In this document: positions 50,831 to 63,653 of the stretch, one piece after another
Layout: the number at the start of each line of letters is the position of its first letter
Position numbering within the stretch: position 1 is the stretch's first letter
From: Nereocystis luetkeana
Lineage: Eukaryota > Sar > Phaeophyceae > Laminariales > Laminariaceae
Length of the DNA: 64,000 bases
NCBI GenBank assembly: GCA_031213475.1
Contig: JARUPZ010000018.1
Location: 10,749,894-10,813,893 of the forward strand
Direction: 5' to 3'
Notes under the pieces: generated by a model
Told to the model about the DNA's origin: nothing
The model's input: only the letters and a program-made list of their open reading frames with translations
The model's database searches: none
Program-made: the position numbers and the translations under genes

Positions 50831-53800
50831 TCACGAGCAGGTACAAATGACGAGACAGCGAGTAGCTCCAACGGGAGCGTTTGTCGGACGCAGTGCTTCT
50901 CGAATGTACCGCCCCACTCGAATGCTAGGCATCACGGTGTTGAGCATCAGCCCGAGTCTTTGTACGTATTATTTGAGAGGAAGGGGCGGATGGCTTGGTA
51001 CTTGAGTGCTTTCCAGGTGTCTGTGCTGAGCCTCTATTATTACTGTATGTATGTATGAATATTGGGTTAGGGTTGCGGGATTGTTGCCCACCTCGCCTTA
51101 TCTTGTTTTTTGCCGCATTCGGATGTATTTCCATGTTATTAATAATACACCAACATCAGACACGCAAGGAGGTGCTCTTTGCAAGTGCCGAAGACTCGGC
51201 GATACCGTGCGTTTGACACCAGGGCCAGGGGTTATTTTAAAGGGCTTAGGTACTGAGTGCTGTGAGTCTTAGTCCAACAGAGAGTCTTCCAGCCTGCCAG
51301 GATAAGGCCGAGAGGAACTGCATCTACGATACTGCTGTACATATTGATGTGCGTGTGGGAAAATGAGGAGCAAGCCCCACAAAAAAGCTCCTTTTCAAAG
51401 AGGAGTGTTGCACCCATCTGTCTTGCCCAAATCGACTGTATCAGGTGACCCGTACCATAGATATGACGTCCAATTGGCCAGCGCCTTCTAGCCACTCACC
51501 TCGCTCGATGTGTGCGGCCTTGAGCTGTCGCCGTGCACCCTCTAGCTTTTTGTCGAACTTGGTGGAACTGGAGAGGAAAATGCATGCGACAGGAAAGAAA
51601 AAGCTTGTAATCTAAACAATCCCCTGTATCCTACTGTCATAAAGCCTTCTATGTCTTCAGCACTCCACGATGTCACGGATTTTGGTGATGACCATCACCA
51701 CTGGAGCGGCTGGCGAAAAAACTTTGCCAGGTATTTACAGAGGGTGTTTGATGCAGAGAATTCCAGGCTAGGCATGTGTTGTAGTCTGCAGTACAGCAGT
51801 TCAGCAGAAGTGCAGTAGTACATCAGATGAACGTCTGATTCGAATTTACGAATATCAACTCTGTGTGCCGTACCGGTCTTCCCGTTGGCTACCTAACCCT
51901 AACCCTAAGTACGACCTTGCCAGCTTTCAGCTCCGGTACACACTGTCTGTCGTAGCTATACGGGCTGAGAGGGTGTGCACGCTTCACTGTCTAGGAGGCT
52001 GTACGGGCACTAACAGGAACCCCAGTATGGTCACTAGTTAGAGCTGCCTGGTTGTGGCTGTGAAGGGAGGGGTGCCGAACACCCCGGGAGTGAAACGTGA
52101 AAGTGTGAAAGTACGATCGCAAGCTCTACGTGTACCTGGTACCTGGTATTTGGTTACGCTGGGGTGTAGATGGTATTAATACCTATTAATAGCTCTGCGA
52201 GCGCAAGCAGTCCGGCGTCTAGCGTCTACGGGACATCAAACTCTACTCTTGTTTTCAAGTACCAGGTATTCAATACTACTCACACCTTGGATCGGTTCCC
52301 CCTTGATGATGTGCTTTTAAGCAGTAGTACTACAGATATTTGAAGGCAGACAGATCTGTTGACCATCATGTATGATCTAGATCATGTTGCCGCGTTGGGG
52401 CCCATCTCATCTGCAAGTTCTAGCACATGTTTCCTGCTTCGGATATGTTCGTACCTCACGCAGATCCCGACAACCTCTCACATAGGCAGCTGATGAACTA
52501 TGTATGGGAGATGATTTACAGTTATTAATAGCAGATGATCTACAGCAGTAGATAGATCAGATAGATCACGATCTGTCAGTGGTGTGCAACAGTTCTTGTA
52601 TAATTAATGATACCAGTCTGGCCGGGGAATACAGTACGCGCTTGAAATTGACTTCAGAATCACTCGAGGATTATATTTCCGTTCAGAGTAGGTATGCTAT
52701 GTATGGCCACGCAACCACGCATGATTCGTCGTGGGTCACTGCTTTGTACATACAGTTTAGTACATGTACTGCTGCTATTACCCTGTGCTGTGCCCTTTTT
52801 TATCAGCATTCATATTATGGTGATTCAATTCAACCAGTTTACCAGGAATAAACCACTAATACAAGGTACCTGCCAAGTATATACCCGCGTTTTTTTTTTC
52901 CTAACCGTCGAGACCGAAGGACCAACATGCCAACATGCCAGACTGCCTGGTCGCACAGCCGTTTTGGTGGGTCTATTATACATCGGTAGTGGCGGCGCGT
53001 GACTCGTGTCATAGCTCGGAGTGCTCCAACATGGCTGGCATTGTGCCGGTTTTCTACGCGATAAAATAAAGTCTACAAGCAGTCAAGCAGTAGTCTTATC
53101 TCTGATATGATTTACGACGAGGAATGCCGCGTTTTAGGTTACGAGTTTCCTGGTGGGAGCATGCGAATGCCTTGCTTGTCAGTTCAGAGCAGAGCAGAGC
53201 ACAGCAGCACAGCAGCAGCAGCAGCAGCAGCAGTCGTGGCCCCGATCTGCCTTTGAGGCCACCTGTTACGCGATTATGGCTTCAAGGATCTAAACTCGCT
53301 TGCACACAGCCTCAAGTACAAGCGTATGCGTATAACATGTAGGTGCAGAGTTCTTGATGAAGACCCAATCGGTTGTGCGGCGAGTGCTCTGTCATACCGG
53401 TATGTAGCACGTGAGGGTGAGTCGCTTGTCACTACGAGCACGCTGCGAGCTACCACGGTACCAGGTAAGCTGTAAGCTAAGCCACAAGAAATCAGGTAAA
53501 CTGTAAGCCAACCTAGTTGTAAGTTACAATCTGCAAACTTAGCTGCGAGCTACGAGAAGCAGCTAATGTAAAGCCGTGGTGAGCTGCAAGTTGCTGGTAC
53601 CAAGACCCGATAAACTGCGTAATATCAGCTGTCAGCTACATAACGTGTGCCTCGTATGACGGTGGCTGCCGCACCAAAGACCTCGAGGGCACCCAAGCCA
53701 GCTTGTTGTGACTGACTGCACTATTCATCAACTACAGCACGACTCACTCTGCAACGCGTTGACTCGATGATGTCCAGTCGTACAGTAGTACTATCAAAGG

Positions 53801-55287
53801 GCGGATATCCGCACTCCCCATTGTGCTCGCTAAAACTTACGCTTACCGTAAGAGCCTCAAAGTGCACCCCACTTCCATATATACCTCGTATTAATACTGG
53901 CATCTACTGTACTGTCTGTATGTAGTCACGCGGTACCCCATCGCAGCACCTCATATCACTACGATACTGATGTATACCCATGATACTGAATATCACGACA
54001 CCCCAGTATATATGCCAGATACATGTGCACACCTCACAGGGCAACGCCATGCCCAACACTACGCACTGCTGTACATCATACAACATGTACTGGTATCACA
54101 ATGCTATACGCTCTCATTTTTTTTTATGGGCTATCAGGAGCTACCTGGTACCTGTTATGATATTGTTGACTGCCAGTAGACCTGCCAGTATCCCATGAGT
54201 ACCTCAGAGTATGTTACAGCATCTCCACGTGACTGGGCACTGCTACTGCTGTACTTCCCAGTGCCTTAGATTACGTTATGCCCAAGTTACTTGCTACGCC
54301 CCAGCATCTTGCCTCAGAATACGCCTTGTCGTTATGCCCAGAACATTTCTATTCATACCGACCTGCAGTCTACTGAAAGTGTTGACCGTAGCTCTTAATA
54401 TAGTTGAGGTATACCTGGTACCTGGTATATATATAAGGTACTTGGTTGGAAAAAAAGCCGGTTCACCGGCGGTTATTGGAAACCCATCAGGCGTCTTCGA
54501 GTGACGATTCTTTACGTTGATAACCGGGTGATTTTCGTCCCGGTTGTACCGGTTATCGAATAACCGGTAGAACCGGCCGGTTGTACCCGGTATTTAACCG
54601 CCAAAAGCGAAAACGCTTATATCTTGATTATAGAGACACTGTGAGCAGTTCCACCGTCGCACTCTGAATACCCCAGTCACGGACGGCTACGGCGCGAAAT
54701 TTGAGCGCATGGAAAACAAGATATGATGGAAAAACAAACAGCGCGAGCGTGCCCACCTCCATTCATGATACACATGAGACCGTTACCGTTCACAAGCGCC
54801 CATACGCCCCGGGCAGCGGTCATGTTGAGCATGCGATACTGTGTGCCTGACGGTAAATCCTGCGCGACGGTTTTAAGGGTGTTTGTCACTTCACGTCGCA
54901 TCACCAGCCCCTGATACTGCTGTGTAGTAGCACTCTGGGGCTCTGGACGGAAATATAAGGGCCGTTTATACACTAATGTCAAAACCAATCGATAATTGTG
55001 ATGCCACCCAGAGTGAAGGCTAATTTGGGGCCGGCATGGGGGGTTCTACTCGTGTGTACCGTGTACTTGGCTCGTTGTCATAAGCCCATGGCCGCCCCAA
55101 GAGTTTTCCCTCCGTTTTCGGAGCAAGTCTCGCATTACTACTGCAGCAATAATAGCGCCGTATGTAGTCACCGGTCGGTATACTAGCCCGGAGGGAAGAA
55201 GAGAATGTATCCAACTCGGGGAGATAGTACTCACCGTGTCCCACGCGAAGCGCCTAGTAATGCACTCTTTGTCATACCTTGTCCCCG
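50831..55287 (-). CDS. Unidentified multi-exon gene (partial set of exons)
   Basis: I do not recognise the product. Four candidate exons on the minus strand have AG acceptors and, where internal, GT donors: 55235-55287 (YDKECITRRFAWDT), 54757-54910 (51 codons, VMRREVTNTLKTVAQDLPSG then ARGVWALVNGNGLMCIMNG), 51500-51567 (STKFDKKLEGARRQLKAAHI, a charged amphipathic helix) and 50831-50957 (LNTVMPSIRVGRYIREALRP to a TGA at 50831-50833). The first pair join in phase. The others need at least one more exon in each gap, which I did not find. The second exon has the size and hydrophobic pattern of part of a longin-type fold, but this is a guess. The exons could belong to more than one gene. Confidence 0.4.
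52318..52580. repeat. Dispersed element, family C, copy 2
   Basis: It shares with copies 1 and 3 the order: AGATCTGT block, TGATCTAGATCATG, a GGGGCCCATCTCATCTGCA segment, TAGCACATGTTTCC, CCTCACGCAGATCC, CAGCTGATGAACTA, and terminal GATAGATCACGATCTGTC. Confidence 0.65.
53206..53235. repeat. (AGC)n microsatellite
   Basis: Eight or so CAG/AGC units lie in an intron or intergenic part of the unidentified minus-strand gene. Confidence 0.8.
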
Positions 55288-58278
55288 CTGAATTCGTCGT
55301 GTGGCCTAGTCATGACTCGTGACCCACGCCTGTGGCTTGTGGCTTGTGCTGTGAATCGTGCAGTGGCGGCAGTGTTCAACCCATTTAGTAGTCCATGCGT
55401 GGCGCCCACCACAACACCGCTCTTATTGAATTCCTAGGGCTTACATAAACACTCGCACGTACCTGGTAGTTTTATATTATGTACTTTATAGTTTATAGTT
55501 TATACACTATTGATACAATACTGACACCACGTTACACCTACACCCCCCCGTCGCACGCGGGATCGAAGCATGACCACAGTAGTTCGGCACACAGCTTTCA
55601 AAGATGAGTTCCGACAAACCTTGCATTCTCACAGCTGTGGTCATGTCTTATTTTCTCTATCCGGTCACAGCTATTGCAGCTATTGCAGCTGTTGCAGCTA
55701 TTGCATTTGGCGGTGTGCCGGAGGGAGAGTGAGACTGGAGTACTAACCGCTGTAGTAGTGAAGGACGACGAAAGCAACAGACCTGAGTCTCGCGGTTTCA
55801 ACAATGTAGAGGCATTTCACCGCAAGAACCTGCTATACCGGTTACCGGTTGTATCGAGCCGGTCATAGGCGCTCATACCGGTTACTTGTTTATGAGAATA
55901 ACGCCTCCCAGGCTGTTGTCGATTATTGAGTTTCCCTGTCTGGTGCCTGGTGCCCATGTCTAGTCACAATTCTGCCCGTGCGACTCTGTACCCGCATCAC
56001 ATTTAGTTTTTTCGAGAGTAAGCAGAATATATGGCGATTCAGAGGGCAAAGTGAAGCTTGACTAGAATTATTGACGACTGCAGGAAGCATCGGTCACTCT
56101 AACGGTCACACGCAATATTTGAGTATCGAAATAAGCCCCTTAGGACTTATGAGTTGAGGGTAGTATCCACTCTGCACCCTAACCCTGCACCCTGCACCGG
56201 ACTAAACTAAACTGATTTACCGGCACAGCAGGTGTGGATTGCAGTCTACTGTTGTAGACGCTGGCAGCATCACCTCTTACTACTGATGTGCGCTCACCCT
56301 ATTTATAGGCAAATAATATCCTATTCTGTGTATTGCTACTTGTATTTATTTAATAGACCGTTTATTTATTTGATATAATTTAATAGACCATTTAATTATT
56401 TGATAGACGGTTAAATGAAACCGCGCTTGTAAATTTTGCAGTAGCAACACAGGTAACAGTAAAAGATTTTTATCTCAAAAGGGTAAATAGTACACGGGTA
56501 GGAGACTCGCATATGCTCATTGTCGTACTGTCAATATCGAGTATATTGAAGGATTTTCATGAGGAATGTTCTCGCCATCTGAAACGCTAAGTAAAGTTCA
56601 AGTTGGGCTCTGCCGAGCGCTGTTGAACTGCCTGTTCAATGCATTTCGCTATAAACTGCGCACGTTTTACGCAGGCACAGCCCTCGTCCCCGTACCCTAA
56701 CCCAAGCGGAGACGGAATGAATTTTTGTGATCAGTCATACAGTATAGGCCCGTCAATAAGAAAGTGCCCAATAAGAACATAATGCTCACTTTCTCGAGGA
56801 CGCTGAGAAAATCAGGTGAGGAAAAACGGCTCAGTTTGGTGAACTCTGCACTAAATCCTATTTAATAGCCTATGCTCGAGGTTGTTTGAAGATGGCGCCC
56901 CAATAAGAATGTCAGGCTTGCTCAGATAGACAGGTGCTTCTTGTTAGCGGGCCCATACTGTATCGCCATTAAAAAGCATACTGTATCGCCATTAAAAAGC
57001 ATACTGTATCGCCATTAAAAAGCATACTGTATCGCCACTAAAAAGCATACTGTATCGCCATTAAAAAGCATACTGTATCGCCATTACAAAGAACACCAAC
57101 AAAACCGTGAGAGAAACCACAACAAGTATTAATAGTAGAAAGATGAAGTCGGTGGGGCTCGAGCCCACTACGTATTAGTATTTTGATCAACTATAGTCAC
57201 TGGCATGGCACATGGTACGACTACGAATACCAGTAGGATAAAAGGCCACCTTACAGGCGAGTTTCGAGGCCTGGAAATGAAAGCCCGAACTCACGTTTTT
57301 TTTTTTTTTTGACGACACAATTTCACGTGCGTCTGACCCGGAGAACGAGCTATTATTAATCGGACTGGCCCTTTTGAGAATACACGCGGCCCGTCAATGA
57401 GCGGTACCGCCGCTGTATGCTGTACCAGGTACAGGAGTATCTACAAAATGAGAAAGGTAATGTTGTCTTATTATCTTGCTAGTGGGTGTCAACGTTAGTG
57501 GTAACCTCATGTTTGGGGGTCAACGGGAATAATTTGTTTTCTCCAGCGGCGTAAATCGATGCTCGGATGGCGTTGTCACCTTCGGACGAACAAATACCTG
57601 GTAGAATAATAAATTCAAATCGTAATGGTTCCCCGGTTTCCGTTTCTTGTTACTTGTTCTACGGCTGTATTATTGGGCCTTTTCCCCCGGATGTACGGGA
57701 AATTAGCGCTTTTTTTCCCCGTCAATTTTTCGGACATAACGGTCCTAAAACTGAGTTATACGGGAAAAAGACTTGACGCATTTTCAAGCTGCGCCCCTAA
57801 GTAACTGGCATGCGGTGCTAGAGTCCTCCCGTGTAATTGCTTGTTGGAGTTCGTGAAGAGCAGGCGTGCTAGATTCGCCCGCATCCCGGGTTAAAACACG
57901 CCTATATGCGACTGTGCTGAAACGTTCAATGTCTAGACATTTTCCCTGAAAATGGATGAGTTCGTAGTATATACCATACCAGGTATACTGTGTACCAATA
58001 TGAGATGTAACGCCGCCAGTCAAAGTTGACATATTTTGCGCTTTGTCGTTGGAAGGTTTGTTTTTTTCGCCTGGCGCGGTGTGGGTTAAATATTGATATA
58101 CAAGATTTCCTGCTACTGTGAGACATACCAGGTAGCAGTAGAGGTAGAAGAGATCGCCTAACCCCACTATTAATACTCCCCTTGCCCTGGCTCTGCCCCG
58201 CCGCTCCCTCTCTCATAGTTCTCCTGCTCGCAGACAGAAGGACTGGAACATATTTCGAAGAAAAAAACGACCATAGCA
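55288..58278. other. Intergenic region upstream of the phosphatase
   Basis: It contains a GCAGCTATT repeat at 55670-55710, the 23-bp array at 56954-57091 and a tRNA-like half (B-box-like GGGCTCGAGCCC near 57155). The minus-strand unidentified gene and the plus-strand phosphatase diverge from here, so both promoters should lie within it. No clear core promoter motif was seen. Confidence 0.45.
56954..57091. repeat. Six tandem 23-bp units
   Basis: CATACTGTATCGCCATTAAA AAG repeats six times without a gap. Units 4 and 6 each differ by one base. Near-identity implies recent expansion. Confidence 0.92.
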
Positions 58279-60185
58279 ATGAGCGGCACAATGCGCTCGT
58301 TACGCAGGCGCAGACCCGGCGGACTTCGGCGGACATCCTCTGTATCGGGGCTGGCTCTTATTTTGACAGTGATAGCCGTCACTCTGCCCCGGGGTTCAGA
58401 TTCGCACACCGCGCCCGGCCGGCTGTCCCTGGTCCAGCCTCCGGCCACGGCTCTCGACCCAAATATCACCCTCTCTGTTGGCCCCACTCTGCTCTTCTCG
58501 AGCGGCGATTGGGTTACGGTTACCTGGACGGGGATCGAGTCTTGGATGTTTCCCGACGCGTTCGTGGCGGCTTTTTCTCCGGGGACGATTTTAGACGACC
58601 CCGCGTCCATCACGCATGTCGCCCCCATCAAGTACCAGTTTATAACCGCGGAGAAACCCTACACCGAAGGCGTTCTGGAGGGGGAGGGGAAGGGTTTGAA
58701 TCGGGGGGGGCAAACCTCGCTGAGGAGTGCGGGTGTTGCATCGAATGTTGTTTCAGGAGGGGCGTCGGGCGAGACGGAGGCTGTTGAGAGCCTTCGATTT
58801 CGTCTTTTAAATCTTAGGGACGTTGAAGGGTACCGCTTCGGGCTGTTCAAAGGCGGCGTGCAGAATCCGGTGCTGATTGCTAAGACCACTGAAGCCGTTA
58901 AGTTCGCGCGCCCTTTCGAGGTGAGCGAGTTCAATCGATTCCATCGTTGGTAACATACGACCGTTGGTACCCACTACTGTTGATGCGACCGTTGATACAA
59001 CCATTGACGTAACCGGTGGTGTCAGCTTTTGATGACACCGTGTATTCCGTTGTTGGTACGACGGTTGATACAGCGGTTGAAATGGCCGTTGATGCGACTG
59101 TTAAGAACACTGTTGCGACCGTTGACATAGCCGTTGGCACAGCCATCGAGACGACCGTTGATACACCCGTTGATGGCAAGCGCTCTACCTACAAGTTGCG
59201 GCCATTCGCCACCTCTTTCTTACACCTGGCGGACTCCGCGTGCGTGCCCTACATGCTTGTTTCTATTTTGTTCGGTTGTTTGATTTTGTCTCGTGAAGGT
59301 TTTGCAGGCCCATTTGGCTCTTACGTCGGAGGCAGACTCGATGCGCCTATCGTGGGTCACCGGGCACGCATCGCAAGCACCGGCTGTGCGCTTTCGTGAA
59401 GCCATCTTTTCGGATGGCCAGCCGGGCGAGGCACAGGCTGCGCGTTGGCAGGTGGGTGGACCGCAACATCTGCGTAAATGTGTTTTCCTCGCGACGCTAC
59501 TGCTGTTAACTTTGGTACTGCTGCTGAAATAAGCTGACAGTAATTTGAAAGTATGGTGTACCCACCCACCAATGAGGGCGCAGTTCTGAAATACGTACGT
59601 AGAAAGAGCTAAATGTACAAGGTAGTAGCTTCGCAGTAGCCAGCATGTCGATCAGAATTGGGCGACGCGGCTCTGGTCAGCGGCTTGCAAGTTGTGTATG
59701 GTAAACCTATATAGCAGCGTATGGTACACAGCCTCTTGCGGGTTTGGTAGACTAGTACACCATGTTGCGGTGCGTGTGATCTTTGTCCATCAAACATGCC
59801 ATCAAGCATGCCATCAAATATACCATCAAAGATGGAACATCTATTTACGGGCACGCACTTGCATATCGTACCCGGTTTCAAAATGCCGACACACTTTTAT
59901 GTACGAACAGTGACCCGGACTTCCTCTTCCTTCTGGAACGTGTCTACGAGTAGCGTTTTAGCTCCCTCGGTTGTCGGGATGTGCCTATCCCCGCTCACGG
60001 CAGGATGTTATCCAGATACCAGGTCCGTATTTTTTTTGTCGCATGTTGGATGTTCCAGACGTTGTCCCGACGAAATAACTCGCCATCTCATATCCAAAAC
60101 ACTTCAATGGGGCCAGTACCTTACGTCGTCCCTGTAGCCTCACAGTCTCTGCTGCTTAGCTGCTCTACTTGCTGATTTGTCTCTG

Positions 60186-60240
<55 letters not shown>

Positions 60241-63200
60241 CTCTCTGCTTTATTTCTGTTCTGCTACTGCTCTGCTGCCCTACTGCTCTGTCGCTCTCTG
60301 CGACTCTGCCTGGTGGTGTTGTTTTACGCGATAACACTTGTCCTCAGGAAACTGCGGCGGAGTCGTCGTTGTGGTACGGCCGAGAGGACATGTGCGGCTC
60401 ACCCGCGACCACGAAGGGTTTCCATGACCCCGGACTCTTGCATTCGGCCGTGCTCACTGGGCTCATCCCCGGAAAACCTTATGAGTGAGAGAGGAGAGAG
60501 CCCATACCCGCCGTTTTTTCGTTTGCCGCCAAGTTTACGCGAGGATGATATCCGCTGCAGAAGGGGCTGTCGTGAGTGTCAACAACAGTTGTAGCACATA
60601 CTGTCGTATTTGTGCTTTATGGTTTGTGTTTTGTGCCTGCCACCCGTATCTGACGATATTAATAGTTGGGTTTGCTGTTGGATTTGATGTTACGGTGGTC
60701 TAATAGACGTGATGGCTCGCCTAAGCCTTGTCGTGAGCAGGGTGCAACGAGAAAGCTGCCCTAGGGCCTGAGACGTGGCCGTTTTGACTTCCACGCCGTG
60801 TGCCACATCGTGCCATGCCGAGTCATCCAATGCCATGCGATTCCATGCCATGAGTAACCCTAACCCTAGTTAACTCCTATTCTCCTATTCTCCTACGTAC
60901 CTTGGGGTTTCTTAGTATTTGCCATCAAAGGCAAATTGCAAGGTATTGGGGTGCTAGTGTATTCCCTGATAGACCACGGTATATATGCTACTGGTACATA
61001 CTGCGGTAGCGTTGGGTATGGAAGCCATGCAAGTGGTGCATGCCATGCACAAGGTTTTCGACGTACGAACACCGTGCCGCCTCGCCCCGGTCGCTCGTAG
61101 TTTAGGCGTACCAGAGAAAATCGTTTCGAGCGGTGAGGTTTAGGGGCCGAGATTTTGTGATGTAGCGTAGTGTTCGCTCTGCTGAACAGCAAGGTAAAAA
61201 CCGCATCTCAACCCTTGCTCAGTAGTTCCTATCGCGTTATGTTTGTCCGCACGTATCGCACGTTTGTGCTCTAATCAAGGCCACCCTGAAGGAGCGCCAC
61301 GCACCGTGTGTTCCGTGGGTTATTTTTGATGGGAAGAATGCACACCTTCAACAGATGATCGATTGCCACAGTTAATATAAATATTTCACGGCAGATAAAC
61401 CCCTGATCTGTGCGATCTATATGATCTAGCTCGTGCTGCCGGGTGGGAGCCGTATAATCTGCATGATCTAGGACATGACTCCCGGGTTGCAGCTGTATGA
61501 TTTGCATGATATATATTGGACAGGTTTCTTGGGTTGGAGCTGTACCGTACAGATTCTGCCCAACATCTCGTAACGGCAGTGTAGGATGATCTAGATGATC
61601 TATCTGTAGATGTTCTGTACAGTACAGATCATGCACCACATATCATAACGGCAGGTTAGGATATAGACGATATATCTGTAGATGATCTATCTGTACATGA
61701 TATATCTGTAGATGAGCTATCTTTAGATGATCTGTCTGCAGAGCATCTATCCGACGTGTGGGTCACTATGAGACCATTACACGGCACCTATGGCATCTAT
61801 GGCGCCTATGGCTCCCCAACAACTTGAAAACTTGCGCTTTTTCATTCCAGAGGCTGCCCAATACCGTCGGGGCAGCAATTCTCCAGCTTTAAATATGCCG
61901 CGACAACCCCGCCCCCTCCTGTCCGCAAACGAGTACGCCCCCCCCCCCCCCCCCCCCTCCATCCCTCGCTCCCTCCGCTCCGCTTCTTCCGCTTCTTCCG
62001 CTTCTTCCGCTTGTGCCGTGGTATTTGTTGTATTTGTTGTATTTGTTGTAAGATACAAGGCAGGAGATGTCGATGGCCAAGAGTGGGGTGCGCCGTGTTT
62101 CTTTTTCGCCCCGCCGGCCTCCCTCTACTCTTCTTTCATCGCTCCCGGTTCTCCTCCCCGTCCGGACTCCCAATCCCTCGACCGACTCGGTAGCACGGCC
62201 AATCCGACTGCGCCCGTCGCGGCCTCCTCCTCTACCAGGCCTTCTGCCACTACCGCTGCTGCTGCCGCCACCGCTGCTGCTTCCAGCGGCAGTGGCACCA
62301 ATGATGAGGGAGAAGTAAAAAAGTCAAGACACAATTTTGAACCCGCTAGTGGCGATGGCGAGGGCGGTGGCCTTAACACTATCCCCAGCAGTGGCGAGGA
62401 GCCCGAAGTCGGGGGTGGGAAGGCGACGGCGACGGCAGCTGTCTCGGAGGCGTGGGGCCCGGAGGCGGTGAAAGTGGCGATATTCGGAGACATGGGAACT
62501 GCGGAAGTTGACGGCACGCTGGATGCAGGACACACCAACGAGCCGCCGTCTATCCGCACGGTGGGCATCCTCAAGGACCAGCTCGGGGCAGGGGCGCAGC
62601 CAGTCGTCGGAGGGGGGGGAGGTGAGGCTGGGCAGGCGGAAACCGCGGCGCCAGAGCCGCAGCTGGGGTTGGTTCTGCACATCGGGGACTTGAGCTATGC
62701 GAGGGGATACGATGCCCAGTGGGACGAGGTGAGAGCTAACCCTAAGGCGTTAACCCTAAGGCGTTTTTTCATTTATATACCCAGTGTATGTATATATTTG
62801 TGTTCATGGCCGATTGTTTTGGGTCGTGCGACGCCTTTCGTTCGGGATTATGCTCTAACGGTATAACCGGTATGACCTTCAGCAAGCTGCTCGAGAGTGC
62901 TGTAAGCGACGTCTGCTCTATATTGGTATATCACTATACTTAGGGTTAGGATAAACACGGGGCGACATGGTGGTCAGAACCAAATATGATTCGTAAAAAT
63001 ACTGGAATACCTGGTATATATTTTTTGTGGATACAATGGGTCCTAACCCTAACCCTGATTTCTATGATACAATAGAAATAGCAGAGGTGCAGCACTAACC
63101 CATCACTATTACGTACGGGTGCAGTTCGCGCGAGGTCGGATCGGAGTTCGTTCTTATTCAATTTACCCACTCTGATGTCCTAACCCTAACCCTAATGTCT

Positions 63201-63653
63201 CAGTACTAACCCAAAGCGACGGTCATGAGTTCCATGTTGATGGTGACTTTGGCACGTCCCTCCCCCTCTGACACCCCTTCAATCCTTGAGAAGCCAACGG
63301 CGCGCTTAGGAGATTTACTGCCCAGCTATTTGCCCTTGCCGTCATATAGCCCTGTCTGTGCCTAACGTGCATCTGCTTATGCTAGTAATTATACTATTAA
63401 TAGTAAGAGAGCTAACCGACACGATACGATCACACGATATCTAATCCCAGTGTCAATTCATTGTCGCCTCGTTACCCCACGTACAGTACATGGAGCAAAT
63501 TCAACCAGTGGCATCCAGGGTCCCTTGGATGGTAGGGGTGGGCAACCACGAGCGAGACTTCCCCACCGCGTCGAAGTCCAGGACCCGGGCAGAGCTGTCG
63601 TACTTCACGGGGACTGACTCCGGAGGAGATTGCGGCGTGCCCACGGCCTTCAG
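58279..63653 (+). CDS. Purple acid phosphatase, PAP24/27-like, 5' part
   Basis: This is a metallophosphoesterase that hydrolyses phosphate esters with a dinuclear metal centre, secreted or at the cell surface. Exons: 58279-58920, 59299-59451, 60348-60484, 62053-62728, 63487-63653; all junction phases fit. The gene runs past the window after about 590 residues. Residues ~1-42 have a basic start and a hydrophobic stretch (LALILTVIAVTL), a signal peptide or anchor. Residues ~45-310 match the N-terminal all-beta part of plant PAP24/27 (APIKYQFIT, FGLFKGGVQNP, MRLSWVTG, YGREDMCGSPATT, HSAVLTGLIPGKPY). The catalytic domain begins VAIFGDMG (~456), then GDLSYARGY (~522) and VGNHERD (~555), giving metal ligands from three of the five family motifs; the last two lie beyond the window. 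A Ser/Ala/Pro- and Gly-rich insert of about 100 residues separates the halves. Confidence 0.88.
58931..59180. repeat. Imperfect ~12-15-bp repeat in phosphatase intron 1
   Basis: Words of the type ACCGTTGATACA recur about fifteen times between exons 1 and 2. A similar GTGGTTGATATC series occurs at 11565-11645 in a helicase intron. Confidence 0.7.
60188..60235 (+). repeat. (CTG)16 microsatellite in phosphatase intron 2
   Basis: Sixteen uninterrupted CTG triplets, in sense with the transcript, lie about 110 bp before the acceptor of exon 60348. They are followed by a diverged CTCTGCT series that forms part of the pyrimidine-rich tract. Confidence 0.92.
61355..61755. repeat. Dispersed element, family C, copy 3
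   Basis: This is the longest copy, with GATCTATATGATCTAGCTCG, GTGGGAGCCGTATAATCTGC and CATGATCTAGGACATGAC. It ends in a run of ATATCTGTAGATGATCT words at 61665-61755. It lies in the phosphatase intron 60485-62052. Confidence 0.7.
62956..63072. mobile_element. Family A inverted-repeat element, degenerate copy
   Basis: ACGGGGCGACATGGTGGTCA with GAACCAAATATGATTCGTAA and a right half ATACAATGGGTCCTAAC parallel copy 3. CCCTAA units have replaced or invaded its right arm. It lies in the phosphatase intron 62729-63486. Confidence 0.5.

Noticed and set aside
55740-55812. Possible exon on either strand (FNNVEAFHRKNLLYR plus, VLAVKCLYIVETAR minus)
   Set aside because: Both frames look plausible, neither joins in phase with the neighbouring candidate exons.
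57130-57195. Second tRNA or SINE head
   Set aside because: Only a B-box-like GGGCTCGAGCCC is convincing and no body or tail lies in the expected place. It is kept only as a mention.
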